The notes: generated by a model from the sequence alone, not told the origin. 64,000 nt of DNA from Flavihumibacter soli (GCF_010692725.1 NZ_JAAFZB010000089.1:62001-126000), one strand, 5' to 3'. Positions 1 to 9,447 are shown, counted from the stretch's first letter. Numbers and translations are program-made.

Positions 1-416
1 AGGGAAAACTAAAAAGTACACTTCCGGGACGTGAAACAAATTCTATAATCGGCGCTGGTGTTGTACAAAATGCAGATGGTACTTTCTCACCGAATACAAA
101 GTCAGTACTTCCTGCCGATTATTATGCTGACTACTATCGCCGCGCCAATGTTGAGTCCAACTCCTTTGATGCCTCTTATCTGAAGCTTAGAGAAATGCGT
201 TTTGAGGTACAGATTCCACAAAGATTCGTACGGAAAGCTTCGATTAATCAAGCTAGTATCGCGTTCTTCGGACGTGACCTGGCGATGATCACCAAGTTCC
301 CTATGTTCGATCCTGAGACTGCTGCCCTTAATGGTTCAACCATCCTTCCGGGAGTTGAGATTGGCCAGCTGCCAACACCAAGAACGTTCGGAATGAACCT
401 GACCTTGAAATTTTAA
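1..416 (+). CDS. SusC-like TonB-dependent outer membrane receptor, C-terminal end only
   Basis: The frame is open from the window edge to TAA at 414-416, so only about the last 138 residues are present. The end of the protein shows the pattern usual for SusC/RagA barrels: an ASYLKLREMRFEVQIP strand, a FFGRDLAMITKFPMFDPE segment and a terminal aromatic strand ending NLTLKF. SusC proteins are 22-stranded outer-membrane barrels that import ligands caught by SusD using TonB energy. The susD gene follows after 50 bp, which supports the call. The substrate cannot be read from this fragment; downstream genes suggest a phosphodiester. Confidence 0.9.
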   Translation, partial: GKLKSTLPGRETNSIIGAGVVQNADGTFSPNTKSVLPADYYADYYRRANVESNSFDASYLKLREMRFEVQIPQRFVRKASINQASIAFFGRDLAMITKFPMFDPETAALNGSTILPGVEIGQLPTPRTFGMNLTLKF

Positions 417-466
417 TAAGCACAGAACATTTATCAGGATGCCGAAAGGCACCTCAAATAGAAAAG

Positions 467-1912
467 ATGATGACAATATTTAAGAAAAGTTCAGCTGCAA
501 TAATATGTCTATTGAGCTGCCTAAGTTTTTCATGTACCAAGGATTTCGAAGAAGTAAATACAGATCCTAACCGTATAGAAAGTATCAGCCCGGGAACTCT
601 CCTGAATCCGATTATTTATAATATGGCAAGCTTTAACGCGACCAGGGCCGACGATTTTACATTTCATATAATGCAGGTATCCCTGCCATTTCCCAGTGCA
701 TCCGGTGGTGTACACCGTTATGATATTTCAGAGAGTGCCGGTAATTCAACCTGGAATACTTATTACCGTTGGATCACCAATATTAAGGAAATGAAAGCCG
801 CAGCTGATAAGGCAAGCGATCCAAATTACCAGGCTATTGCTTTAACATTGAATGCCTGGACTTACTCACTCTTAAGTGATGCTTTTGGTGATGTTCCTAT
901 GGAAGAAGCCGCACGCGGTGATGAAGGGATCTTCAGGCCCGCATTCAATACACAGCAGCAGGTTTACACAAAGATCCTCGCTGACCTGGAAACAGCTAAC
1001 AGCTTGTTTAATGCGACCAAGCCGATGATCTACGGAACTGAAATTTTATACGGTAATAACGTTACTAACTGGAAACGATTCTGCAATTCACTTCATTTAA
1101 GATTGCTGCTCCGTGTTTCCAAACGTACAGAGATGGATGCTTTCACAAAAATGGCGGCCATTGTAAACGACCCGGTTAAATACCCAGTATTTACTAAAAA
1201 CACTGAGTCCGCTATTCTCCAGGTTACCAATGTTGTACCAAACGTATCTCCCTGGGGACGGGCTGTTGACTTTACGACCTTCCGTGCTGCAGGTGCTTTT
1301 TTCATCGATAACCTGAATGCTTTCAATGACCCGCGGAGAGCCTTATTCAACACCGTAGCAAGATCAAGTGATGGTAAAACAACCATCGGGTACCGTGGAA
1401 TTCCAAGCGGTTTTTCCGGTAGCGATACTCAATTTAGTTTTCTGCCTTCGAACTTAAACATCGCGTTGGTAACTGCACCGATGAAAATAGTGATCATGCC
1501 CTATGCAGAAGTGGAATTTATCAAGGCTGAACTTGCTCAGAAAGGAAAAATTGCAGCAAATCCGCAGACACACTATGAGCTTGGTGTTAAAGCTGCTATT
1601 GAGCAGTGGGGTGGAGTTATGCCTGCCAATTATTTTACTACGGCAGCGGCAGCTTACGATGGCACCCTGGAGCGCATCATGCTACAGAAATACTACGCGC
1701 TTTATTTCACCGACTATCAGCAATGGTTTGAATACCGCCGTACTGGTTTCCCGGTTTTGCCAAAGAATGATGGAATGCTTAATAATAAAGTAGTACCCGT
1801 TCGTTTCAGATATCCGACAACGACGGTAACGAACAACAATGAAAACTATCAGAAAGCAGTGGCCTCTTTAGGTGGTGATGATATCAATACCAAAGTGTGG
1901 TGGGAAAAATAG
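467..1912 (+). CDS. SusD/RagB-family nutrient-binding outer membrane lipoprotein
   Basis: This 481-residue protein begins with a lipoprotein signal and a candidate lipid-anchored Cys at residue 23 (LSFSC). The start of the mature part, CTKDFEEVNTDPNRI, and the helical TPR-like stretch with ALTLNAWTYSLLSDAFGDVP are typical of the SusD-like group. SusD proteins sit on the cell surface as a lid on SusC and capture the ligand. It follows the susC fragment directly and is surely co-transcribed with it. A strong hairpin lies between it and the next gene. A second ATG at 470 is an equally possible start. The family is clear; the ligand is not. Confidence 0.92.
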   Translation: MMTIFKKSSAAIICLLSCLSFSCTKDFEEVNTDPNRIESISPGTLLNPIIYNMASFNATRADDFTFHIMQVSLPFPSASGGVHRYDISESAGNSTWNTYYRWITNIKEMKAAADKASDPNYQAIALTLNAWTYSLLSDAFGDVPMEEAARGDEGIFRPAFNTQQQVYTKILADLETANSLFNATKPMIYGTEILYGNNVTNWKRFCNSLHLRLLLRVSKRTEMDAFTKMAAIVNDPVKYPVFTKNTESAILQVTNVVPNVSPWGRAVDFTTFRAAGAFFIDNLNAFNDPRRALFNTVARSSDGKTTIGYRGIPSGFSGSDTQFSFLPSNLNIALVTAPMKIVIMPYAEVEFIKAELAQKGKIAANPQTHYELGVKAAIEQWGGVMPANYFTTAAAAYDGTLERIMLQKYYALYFTDYQQWFEYRRTGFPVLPKNDGMLNNKVVPVRFRYPTTTVTNNNENYQKAVASLGGDDINTKVWWEK

Positions 1913-1942
1913 GTCAATAATAAAGTAATACACTATGATTTC

Positions 1943-1976
1943 AGGCCTTCGATAGCAGCTCAGCTGTCGGAGGCCT
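1943..1976 (+). terminator. Strong intercistronic hairpin after susD
   Basis: Positions 1943-1956 pair with 1963-1976 in a 14-bp stem with two G-T pairs and a six-base loop. The tail is TTAATC rather than a good T run, so it may be a weak terminator or a 3'-end stabiliser that keeps susCD mRNA more abundant than the downstream enzyme genes. Confidence 0.6.
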
Positions 1977-1999
1977 TAATCCCCCTTCAAGAAATTTAA

Positions 2000-3412
2000 A
2001 TGAGAAGACGAATATTTATTAAAAACCTTTTACTGGCTTCCGGCAGCGTAGTAATCGGTAGCCAAAGCATTTTTGCTGCGAACCTTACAGGCACAAGAAT
2101 AAAAGGAAGAGTAACCTCCGGAAACAAAAAATTATCAGATGTGATTGTTTCCGATGGTTTTTCAGTTGTTAAAACAAATTCTAAAGGAAAATATGAATTG
2201 ACCTTTAATAAACAGGCCCGGTTCGTCTTTATCTCAATTCCTGCGGGTTATGCCTTTCCAAATGAGAATGGAATTGCCAGGCATTATCATGGCATAATAG
2301 GGGGAATAGAGCGGGATTATGATTTTCAACTTGAAAAACTTGCGGGTGATGACAGCAAGCACAAGTTTATTGTCTGGGCGGATCCCCAGGTGAAAAATGA
2401 AGAGGATGTCCAACTGATGCTTAACCATTCTGTACCTGATGTTCGGAAACTGGTTAGGGATGATTCTGAATCTCTTTTTCATGGTATAGGTGCTGGAGAT
2501 CTGGTATGGGATGAGCATTCATTGTTCAAACGATATAACGAAGCGGTTGCAGGAATGGGAATTCCATTCTTTCAGGTTCTGGGGAATCATGATATGGATT
2601 ACAGGAAAGGCGGTGATGAGACTTCGGACAATACCTTTGGATCAAACTACGGGCCCACATATTATTCCTTTAATCGTGGAAAAGCTCATTATGTTGTTCT
2701 TGATGATGTGCGCTATCTGGGGAAAGATCGCGACTATGACGGATATATTACACCGCAACAGCTTGATTGGCTTAAACAGGATCTGTCATACGTACCTAAG
2801 GATAACCTGATCATTATCTCAGTTCATATCCCGGTACACAATTCTGTTAAAAATAATTCTGATCTCTACGCACTGCTTAAATCATTCAGCAACGTGCACA
2901 TTATGTCAGGGCATACACATTATAACAAAAATGTTATCAGTAATGGTGTTTACGAACATAACCATGGGACAGTATGCGGCGCATGGTGGACCGGCCCGAT
3001 CTGCAGTGATGGAGCACCAAACGGCTATGGTGTTTACGAAGTGAACGGTACCGACATGACCTGGTATTACAAAGCTACCGGTATTGAAAAAAATTACCAG
3101 CTCAGCCTGGAAGTGGAAACCCTGACTAACCAGAAGCGCTTAATGGCGAATGTATGGAATTGGGATCCTGACTGGAAAATAGAATGGTGGGCCGATGGTA
3201 AATCGATGGGTCCCCTGGAGAACGTTACCGGCTACGATCTGCAGGCAGTGAGATTATTTCGCGGTGACAAATTACCCGTAAAACGATCTTTTGCCGAACC
3301 ATCAAGAACCGATCACTTATTTATGGCTCACTTCAGCCCCGACGTTAAGACCATCAAGGTTGTTGCTGTTGACAGGTTTGGAAATAAATACGAACAACAA
3401 CTTTCTGCCTGA
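2000..3412 (+). CDS. Secreted calcineurin-like metallophosphoesterase
   Basis: The 470-residue product starts with a twin-arginine-like or Sec signal (MRRRIFIKN, then a hydrophobic run to about residue 27). Residues 30-115 form a beta-sandwich like the Metallophos_N domain. The catalytic metallophosphatase core follows, with ADPQ at 127-130, GD at 166-167, GNHD at 195-198, His 276 and GHTH at 304-307. A C-terminal beta domain resembling Metallophos_C completes it. The first metal motif is DPQ instead of DxH. Enzymes of this fold cleave phosphomono- or diesters; here the job is likely outside the cytoplasm. The gene lies between susD and the glycerophosphodiesterase, which suggests it acts on the imported ligand. 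Confidence 0.88.
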   Translation: MRRRIFIKNLLLASGSVVIGSQSIFAANLTGTRIKGRVTSGNKKLSDVIVSDGFSVVKTNSKGKYELTFNKQARFVFISIPAGYAFPNENGIARHYHGIIGGIERDYDFQLEKLAGDDSKHKFIVWADPQVKNEEDVQLMLNHSVPDVRKLVRDDSESLFHGIGAGDLVWDEHSLFKRYNEAVAGMGIPFFQVLGNHDMDYRKGGDETSDNTFGSNYGPTYYSFNRGKAHYVVLDDVRYLGKDRDYDGYITPQQLDWLKQDLSYVPKDNLIIISVHIPVHNSVKNNSDLYALLKSFSNVHIMSGHTHYNKNVISNGVYEHNHGTVCGAWWTGPICSDGAPNGYGVYEVNGTDMTWYYKATGIEKNYQLSLEVETLTNQKRLMANVWNWDPDWKIEWWADGKSMGPLENVTGYDLQAVRLFRGDKLPVKRSFAEPSRTDHLFMAHFSPDVKTIKVVAVDRFGNKYEQQLSA

Positions 3413-3444
3413 GGCAATTTAGGTTAGTAATTCAGGTGACTGGC

Positions 3445-3453
3445 TAATTTTTG
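3445..3453 (+). promoter_or_regulatory. Possible imperfect -7 promoter box before the glycerophosphodiesterase
   Basis: TAATTTTTG matches the Bacteroidota TAnnTTTG box with one extra base. If used, transcription would begin after 3455, ruling out the upstream ATG there and favouring the start at 3506. Confidence 0.3.
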
Positions 3454-3505
3454 TATGTTTATCGCCCATAAAAAGGGGACTGATAATTTATTAAATCTAT
3501 TTCAA

Positions 3506-4423
3506 ATGATCTGCTATTCTATTAAAAAGAATGTAATATTTTCCGCAATGTCAGTTTTGATCATCTTGTCCGGTTGTAAGGTACAACAGTCAGCTCAAAC
3601 GCCGAAGGCATTACCGGCCTTCGACTCCGAGGGCCATCGCGGAGCGAGAGGACTGATGCCGGAAAATACAATTCCAGCTATGATTAAAGCAATCGACGTG
3701 GGAGTAACCACGATCGAAATGGATGTTCACATAACCAGCGACAAGCAGGTGATTTTATCCCACGACGATCATGTCAATCATTTATTTACGCTCAAACCAG
3801 ATGGAAAAGAGATAAGCAAAGAGGAGGCAGAACAACTGGCATTCTATCAAATGAATTATCCAACTATTCAAAAATATGACGTTGGTTCAAAATTCTATGA
3901 TAAATTCCCCCAACAGGAAAAACTGAAAGTTCATATTCCGCTGTTATCTGACCTCATTGATGCTGTTGAGAATCATATTACTGAAAAAGGTAAGATACAA
4001 GTATCCTACAACATCGAAACAAAATCTAAAGCTTCAGGTGATGGTCTATTACACCCTGATCCTGAAATGTTTGTAAAATTATTGATGGAGGTTATCGAAA
4101 GTAAGAAGATCACTGCCCGGGTTATAATTCAATCTTTTGATCCACGTACTTTGCGGGTATTGCACGAGAAATATCCGTACGTAAGAACTTCATACCTGGT
4201 GGAGAGTAATACCCTCGACAACAATTTAAAAGAATTAGGTTTTGTACCAGCCATTTATAGTCCGAACATTAAGCTTGTTACCGCAGAGCTCATCAGCGCA
4301 GCCCATGCAAAGAATATTAAAGTTATCCCATGGACAGTCAATACCAAAGAAGATATTGATCGCTTGAAAGCCCTCGGGGTCGACGGAATAATTTCAGATT
4401 ATCCTAATCTTTTTAACAAGTAA
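3506..4423 (+). CDS. Glycerophosphodiester phosphodiesterase lipoprotein
   Basis: From the ATG at 3506 the product has a lipoprotein signal with lipobox LSGC (Cys 24), then a GDPD TIM-barrel domain. The family signature HRGARGLMPENT starts at His 44. The metal-binding pair Glu 71/Asp 73 (IEMDVH) and the second His 86 (LSHDD) are all present, so the enzyme should be active. These enzymes split glycerophosphodiesters into glycerol-3-phosphate and an alcohol. An ATG at 3455 would add 17 residues ahead of the signal and sits next to a possible -7 box, so 3506 was chosen. The next gene is a glycerol-3-phosphate transporter, which fits the product. Confidence 0.92.
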   Translation: MICYSIKKNVIFSAMSVLIILSGCKVQQSAQTPKALPAFDSEGHRGARGLMPENTIPAMIKAIDVGVTTIEMDVHITSDKQVILSHDDHVNHLFTLKPDGKEISKEEAEQLAFYQMNYPTIQKYDVGSKFYDKFPQQEKLKVHIPLLSDLIDAVENHITEKGKIQVSYNIETKSKASGDGLLHPDPEMFVKLLMEVIESKKITARVIIQSFDPRTLRVLHEKYPYVRTSYLVESNTLDNNLKELGFVPAIYSPNIKLVTAELISAAHAKNIKVIPWTVNTKEDIDRLKALGVDGIISDYPNLFNK

Positions 4424-4456
4424 TACTCCGAGTTTTATAGCCTTTAGCCTTTTTTA

Positions 4457-5791
4457 ATGAGCCTGTTTCCGCCCGCACCACACACAAAAGAATTACCATT
4501 AGAACGAATTGACCCGGAGTACAAACGCCTGCGTTTAAAAGTATTCCTTGGAATATTTTTAGGATATGCCGGGTATTACCTGGTGAGAAAGAACTTTTCC
4601 CTTGTCATGCCCGACCTTGTGGAACAGGGATATTCCAAGGGCGAACTCGGCCTGGCGCTGTCAGGAGTTTCAATTGCTTACGGGTTAAGTAAATTCCTGA
4701 TGGGTAATGTCTCTGACCGCAGCAACGCCCGCTTATTTCTAACTGCGGGACTTGTCCTGTCGGCCTTCACCATGATCTTCATGGGACTAATTCCCTTTGC
4801 CACGAGTTCTATCCTGATCATGTTTGTTTTGTTATTTGTGAATGGCTGGTTCCAGGGAATGGGATGGCCACCCTGTGGGAGGGTGATGGTTCATTGGTTT
4901 TCGACAAAGGAGAGGGGAACAAAGATGTCGATATGGAATGTCGCTCACAACGTAGGAGGGGGCCTGACGGGTCCTGTTGCAATTGCTGCTGTAGCCATTT
5001 TCGCCGACTGGGAGAGCAAACTATATTTTCCCGGCATGGTTGCCCTGGTTTTTGCCTTTATCGCTTATGTCCTGATCCGTGATACGCCACAGTCTTGCGG
5101 ATTACCTCCAATTGAACAATATAAAAACGACTACCCAAGTAATTATACTGCCGAGCATGAAAAGGAATTGACCGCACGCCAGATATTTTTCAATTACATT
5201 TTTAATAATCGAGTGCTCTGGTATATCGCATTCGCAAATGCATTCGTGTACCTGGTCAGGTATGGGATTCTCGACTGGGCACCTGTATACCTGGAGGAAG
5301 CAAAGGGATTTTCAGTTAAGGAAACCGGCTGGGCATATTTTGCCTATGAGTATGCAGGTATTCCCGGGACACTTTTATGTGGCTGGATAAGCGACAAAGT
5401 ATTTAAGGGTCGGCGTGCACCGGCAATCGTCATCTATATGATTCTTGTATTGGTTGCAGTTGTTATTTATTGGAAAAATCCTGCCGGTAATGTCGCTATA
5501 GATAATATCGCGCTTGTTGCTATTGGTTTTCTGATTTATGGGCCGGTGATGCTAATCGGGGTTCAGGCTCTGGATCTTGTGCCTAAAAAGGCAGCAGGGA
5601 CCGCAGCCGGATTAACAGGTTTATTCGGCTACATGGGCGGGGCACTGTTTGCTAATATTGCTATGGGCTATGTTGTCGACTTTTGGGGTTGGGACGGCGG
5701 TTTTGTCGTACTTATCCTGGCCTGCCTGCTTTCTATATTCTTTACTTTACTGACCTGGAAACGTGAAAAACTTCATCTTGCGAGTAAATAA
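4457..5791 (+). CDS. glpT: Glycerol-3-phosphate:phosphate antiporter (MFS, GlpT type)
   Basis: This 444-residue inner-membrane protein of the organophosphate:phosphate antiporter family has about 12 hydrophobic segments. [15 protein letters not shown] places an Arg at residue 44, and [11 protein letters not shown] places a second Arg near 267. These match the two Arg residues that hold the phosphate in E. coli GlpT (Arg 45, Arg 269). The [14 protein letters not shown] stretch is also typical. It starts 33 bp after the glycerophosphodiesterase, so periplasmic production of glycerol-3-phosphate and its uptake are encoded together. A hexose-phosphate (UhpT-like) substrate cannot be ruled out from sequence, but the neighbour favours glycerol-3-phosphate. 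Confidence 0.9.
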   Translation: MSLFPPAPHTKELPLERIDPEYKRLRLKVFLGIFLGYAGYYLVRKNFSLVMPDLVEQGYSKGELGLALSGVSIAYGLSKFLMGNVSDRSNARLFLTAGLVLSAFTMIFMGLIPFATSSILIMFVLLFVNGWFQGMGWPPCGRVMVHWFSTKERGTKMSIWNVAHNVGGGLTGPVAIAAVAIFADWESKLYFPGMVALVFAFIAYVLIRDTPQSCGLPPIEQYKNDYPSNYTAEHEKELTARQIFFNYIFNNRVLWYIAFANAFVYLVRYGILDWAPVYLEEAKGFSVKETGWAYFAYEYAGIPGTLLCGWISDKVFKGRRAPAIVIYMILVLVAVVIYWKNPAGNVAIDNIALVAIGFLIYGPVMLIGVQALDLVPKKAAGTAAGLTGLFGYMGGALFANIAMGYVVDFWGWDGGFVVLILACLLSIFFTLLTWKREKLHLASK

Positions 5792-5815
5792 AACAAGATT
5801 TTTTAAACATTAAAT

Positions 5816-6511
5816 ATGCTGTTCAAATCTACAATCCTGAAGATCTGCCTTTGCCTCCTTTGTTTTTTGGCATCTACCCCTGTCTTTTCCCAGGGTGCCG
5901 CCTGGGATAGCACGTTCAGGCCAGCCAGTTATGAAGTTAAGGTCGCACAATTCCAGTCCTACGCCAATTCTACTGAGGATATAATTTTCCTCGGGAATAG
6001 CATAACTGCCAACACCGACTGGTCTGAACTACTAGGATTATCCAATGTGAAAAACCGGGGTATTTCCGGTGACATTACTTTCGGTGTTTTGGAACGGCTT
6101 CCTGAGATCACTGAAGGTAAGCCCGCTAAAGTCTTTATCCTTATAGGTATAAATGACATTTCCAGGAATATTCCGCACAGCCGCATTGTAAGTAATTATG
6201 AAAAGATAGTTTCGGGAATTAAAGCTAATTCACCGGTCACCAAAATCTATATTCACACCTTGTTACCGACCAACAACACTTATGATAAGTTCAAAAATCA
6301 TTATAACAAGGATGAGGAAATATTAAATGTCAACAAGGCAATCAAAGACCTGGCTCAAAAAGCTAAGATCACACTGATCGACCTCTACCCACACTTTCTG
6401 GACAGTGAGAAAAAACTGGATAAAAGATATACAATTGATGGTTTGCATCTCAGTCCTGAAGGTTATCAAAAGTGGAAAGAAATTTTAGAAAAAGGGGGCT
6501 ATCTTAAATAG
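5816..6511 (+). CDS. Secreted SGNH/GDSL-type hydrolase
   Basis: The 231-residue product has a Sec signal ending near FSQG at residue 27. The SGNH blocks are present: FLGNSI with catalytic Ser 62, a Gly in RGISGD, Asn in IGIND, and the Asp 208/His 211 pair in DGLHLS. The family removes acyl or acetyl groups from lipids and sugars (lysophospholipases, acetylesterases). It lies 24 bp after glpT and is likely the last gene of the operon. In this setting deacylation of a lysophospholipid before diester cleavage would make sense, but a sugar acetylesterase role is also possible. Confidence 0.88.
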   Translation: MLFKSTILKICLCLLCFLASTPVFSQGAAWDSTFRPASYEVKVAQFQSYANSTEDIIFLGNSITANTDWSELLGLSNVKNRGISGDITFGVLERLPEITEGKPAKVFILIGINDISRNIPHSRIVSNYEKIVSGIKANSPVTKIYIHTLLPTNNTYDKFKNHYNKDEEILNVNKAIKDLAQKAKITLIDLYPHFLDSEKKLDKRYTIDGLHLSPEGYQKWKEILEKGGYLK

Positions 6512-6533
6512 GCCGGATGTTGCTTTTTTGATT

Positions 6534-6541
6534 TAGATTTG
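6534..6541 (+). promoter_or_regulatory. Candidate -7 promoter box (TAGATTTG) for the enoyl-CoA hydratase gene
   Basis: An exact TAnnTTTG match lies 62 bp before the ATG at 6604, in the gap after the SGNH gene. No clear -33 TTG box at the usual spacing was seen. Confidence 0.4.
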
Positions 6542-6603
6542 GTTGTACTTTCAGAATCATTTAACAAGCAGAGTAGATACTTTGCCAGATCAAATCCAGA
6601 TTA

Positions 6604-7377
6604 ATGACTTTAGTAAATTATACTGTACGAAACCGGGTAGCCTATATAACACTGAACCGCCCGGGAAAAAGGAACGCGCTTAACCCGGATCTTGTAAATG
6701 AGTTAAGTAATGCCTTTGCACTAGCTTCTGCTGATCATCTTGTAAAAGTGATCGTGCTTAATGCAAATGGTGAGGTATTTAGTGCCGGAGCCGATCTCGC
6801 TTACTTACAGCAACTCCAGAATAATAGTTACGCTGAAAACGTGGCAGATTCATCGGCATTAAGAGATCTGTTCTATGCGATTTACACATCCCCGAAGGTT
6901 GTGATCGCGCAGGTGGAAGGCCATGCGATAGCGGGGGGATGTGGTTTAGTATCTGTATGCGACATTATCTACAGCGTTCCCGAAGCTAAATATGGATATA
7001 CGGAAGTGAAGATAGGCTTTATACCTGCACTTGTAGCTTGTTTCCTTGTGCGAAAACTGGGCGAAGCGCGCACTAAGGAATTACTCTTAACCGGTGACCT
7101 GATTAGTGCGGAAATGGCTGTTAATTACGGATTGATCAACTTTATGTGCGATAAAGCACTCATTCAGGAAAAAGTAAGAGAACATGCTGAGAAAATAACA
7201 GCAGAAACTTCATCAGAGTCAATTGCCTTAACAAAGCAACTTTTAAACATAGCTCAGAATCTATCGCTGGAGGAAAGTCTTGTCGAAGCTGTGAACCTGA
7301 ATGCGGCCGCCAGGGCGACTGATGATTGTAAACGGGGAATTGCTGCTTTCCTGAATAAAGAAAAGATCACCTGGTAA
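6604..7377 (+). CDS. Enoyl-CoA hydratase/isomerase family protein, possibly methylglutaconyl-CoA hydratase
   Basis: A 257-residue crotonase-fold protein. The oxyanion-hole motifs are FSAGADLAYL and AIAGGCGL. The second catalytic Glu of hydratases is present in YGYTEVKIGF, but the first is replaced by Gly in GGCGL. That combination occurs in methylglutaconyl-CoA hydratases of leucine breakdown and in some isomerases. VPEAKYGYTEVKIGFIPA is close to what I recall for the leucine-pathway enzymes of Bacteroidota. No other leucine-degradation gene is next to it, so the exact substrate remains open. Confidence 0.85.
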   Translation: MTLVNYTVRNRVAYITLNRPGKRNALNPDLVNELSNAFALASADHLVKVIVLNANGEVFSAGADLAYLQQLQNNSYAENVADSSALRDLFYAIYTSPKVVIAQVEGHAIAGGCGLVSVCDIIYSVPEAKYGYTEVKIGFIPALVACFLVRKLGEARTKELLLTGDLISAEMAVNYGLINFMCDKALIQEKVREHAEKITAETSSESIALTKQLLNIAQNLSLEESLVEAVNLNAAARATDDCKRGIAAFLNKEKITW

Positions 7378-7500
7378 TAATGAAAACTGCTAATATCTTA
7401 TTCGCTGCCCTTCTGGAGAAGTCCTGAATCCGCACAAGTTTTTCCAGTAAAGTAAAAATACCGGCAACAACTATTGGTTAAGTGTGTTATAAAATCTCAA

Positions 7501-8556
7501 ATGCCGGCAGATACTCCCACCCAAAAGTCTTTTGAAATTTTCCTGATCGGTGATACCGGGAACATTTCCCGCCACAAACCTGACACGGTGCTGGAAACAT
7601 TGAAAGCCCATATGAATTCCGAACAGGATTCGGCAATCGTATTTTTAGGCGACAACGTTTATCCGAGGGGCTTGCCACCGAAGGGTCACCTTCTTCGCAC
7701 GGAGGCAGAAGCAACGCTTAATGCTTACAAGGAATCACTTAAGGATTATCATGGCAAGGTTATATTCATTTCCGGCAACCATGACTGGAACAAAGGGCGG
7801 AAAGACGGATATGATTATGTTCTGCGGCAGGAAAAATATCTCGGTAAGTTATTTGGCAAAAATGTTCTGCTTCCCTCTAACGGATGCCCGGGACCGGCTG
7901 TTGTACAGATAAACGACGATGTTTGCCTGGTACTGATTAACACGCAATGGTGGCTTCAACCAGGCTTCCGGCCGGTAGGGCAACAGTATGGATGCCGCGT
8001 TTCATCTGAGGAAGAGTTTTTTGAACATTTAATAAAGGTCCTTGATGATAATAAACATAAAAGGATCATTGTAGCGGGGCATTCTCCTGTTTACAGCTAT
8101 GCAATACACGGGGGACGATATAAATTCCGGCATCACCTGTTTCCCTTCACTATTTACCATAAGAAGGCTTATGTTCCCTTACCCTTTATCGGTTCGTTCT
8201 TGCCGCTCTACAGAAAGTATTTCGGGGCTAAGGAAGATATAGCTCATCCGCGCTACCGCAGACTAAGAAGCCGCTTAAAAGAGATCTTCAAAAATTATCC
8301 GGGCTTAATATATGCGGCAGGACATGAGCACAATCTGCAGCATATTACCAAGAATGACAATCATTTTATCATCAGCGGTGCCGGGTCAAAATTGAAATAT
8401 GTGCTTCAGGATGGTAAGAATCTTAAGTTTGGTCTCAAAGCGAAAGGTTTTTTTAAACTAAAATGCGATCCCGGCGGCAAGATATCAGCATCAGTGTGGG
8501 CGCTGAACCCCCTGGAAGCGTCAGGAAAGCTGGTATATGAAAAAGAGCTAGTCTAA
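7501..8556 (+). CDS. Calcineurin-like metallophosphoesterase, likely cytoplasmic
   Basis: From ATG 7501 the protein is 351 residues with no signal peptide. It carries all metallophosphatase blocks: IGDTG near the N-terminus, FLGDNVYPRG, SGNHDWN, AGHSP and AGHEHNL. A TTG nine codons upstream (7474) would extend it, but gives no hydrophobic signal or conserved residues. Part of the core carries an insertion with basic and aromatic residues (around 8130-8260). It ends 9 bp inside the convergent lipid kinase gene. It differs from the secreted phosphoesterase at 2000 in lacking the N- and C-terminal beta domains. The substrate is unknown. Confidence 0.86.
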   Translation: MPADTPTQKSFEIFLIGDTGNISRHKPDTVLETLKAHMNSEQDSAIVFLGDNVYPRGLPPKGHLLRTEAEATLNAYKESLKDYHGKVIFISGNHDWNKGRKDGYDYVLRQEKYLGKLFGKNVLLPSNGCPGPAVVQINDDVCLVLINTQWWLQPGFRPVGQQYGCRVSSEEEFFEHLIKVLDDNKHKRIIVAGHSPVYSYAIHGGRYKFRHHLFPFTIYHKKAYVPLPFIGSFLPLYRKYFGAKEDIAHPRYRRLRSRLKEIFKNYPGLIYAAGHEHNLQHITKNDNHFIISGAGSKLKYVLQDGKNLKFGLKAKGFFKLKCDPGGKISASVWALNPLEASGKLVYEKELV

Positions 8557-9435
8557 GCTTTTAGTGGGAACTAAAACCTTCAGCGATTTATGCATCATTT
8601 CGATGTGAAACTCCTTTACCTTACCAATCACTTCACCATCCACCTGAAGAGTCGTTCTGCGATTGCAACGTACATCGGCTGTGTTACAGGAAATAACTTC
8701 TACATAATCAGATGTATGCAGCTTATTGCGGAACATTTTCCAGGCTATAGAAAGCAGCTTAATGTCAGGAAAAGGCTTCACAATAACCAGCTCAAAAAGA
8801 CCATCATCAATTATTCCTTTAGGATTGATCACGGCCCCGGTGCCGTACTTGGATGCGTTTGCAAATGTTAATGAAACCGCCTTTCTCTTGATCTCCTTTC
8901 CGTCGTAGGTAATATAGAATTTATAGTGCTTCATCAGGAAGATTTCGCCAAAGAGATGGCGGGCATAGGTCAGGATTCCCCGACGGGTATCCGCTTCAAA
9001 GCGCTTCACAATGCGCGCATTCACGCCGACGTCGGCCAGATGGATTGAGATGATGTCATTTATTTTGACCACGTCGATAGCCTTTTCCACGCCGTCTTCG
9101 AGCAAGGAGATTGCCTGGTCCACCCGTAGAATATCCAGTTCTTTTGCCATCCCGTTTGCTGAGCCGCTCGGAATGATCAGCAGGGGAATACCTGTTCCAA
9201 CCAGCAAGCCGGCCAGCAGATTGACGGTGCCGTCACCACCCGCCGCAGCTACACGATCAGGCTGATATTCAAGAATGAGATTATTTATATGTTCTTCATC
9301 GTTTTCCTGCATCTTATAGGTGCGAAAATCAAAACGACTCAGTTCGGCCTGTTGTTGTATCAGGTCATCTAAAAGGTTGTCAGTTTGAACGCCGGATTTA
9401 GGATTGATAACAAACAGTACTTTCATCCGGCTCAT
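8548..9435 (-). CDS. Diacylglycerol kinase-family lipid kinase (YegS/BmrU type)
   Basis: The 295-residue product has the diacylglycerol-kinase catalytic domain: INPKSG at the start, AAGGDGTVNLL, and PSGSANGMAKEL for nucleotide and lipid handling. The C-terminal beta-rich domain common to YegS and sphingosine-kinase-like proteins follows. These enzymes phosphorylate diacylglycerol or related lipids at the membrane face. An in-frame ATG three codons later (9426) is equally plausible. It lies 12 bp after the MerR regulator gene on the same strand and probably shares its transcript. Confidence 0.9.
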   Translation of the reverse strand: MSRMKVLFVINPKSGVQTDNLLDDLIQQQAELSRFDFRTYKMQENDEEHINNLILEYQPDRVAAAGGDGTVNLLAGLLVGTGIPLLIIPSGSANGMAKELDILRVDQAISLLEDGVEKAIDVVKINDIISIHLADVGVNARIVKRFEADTRRGILTYARHLFGEIFLMKHYKFYITYDGKEIKRKAVSLTFANASKYGTGAVINPKGIIDDGLFELVIVKPFPDIKLLSIAWKMFRNKLHTSDYVEVISCNTADVRCNRRTTLQVDGEVIGKVKEFHIEMMHKSLKVLVPTKSLD

Positions 9436-9447
9436 TTTTCTTAAGGA

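Noticed and set aside
3455-3505. Upstream ATG as the start of the glycerophosphodiesterase
   Set aside because: It would add 17 polar residues before the lipoprotein signal and lies beside a possible -7 box. The ATG at 3506 gives a normal signal.
7474-7500. TTG start for the cytosolic phosphoesterase
   Set aside because: The nine extra residues show no signal or conservation, and an ATG follows at 7501.
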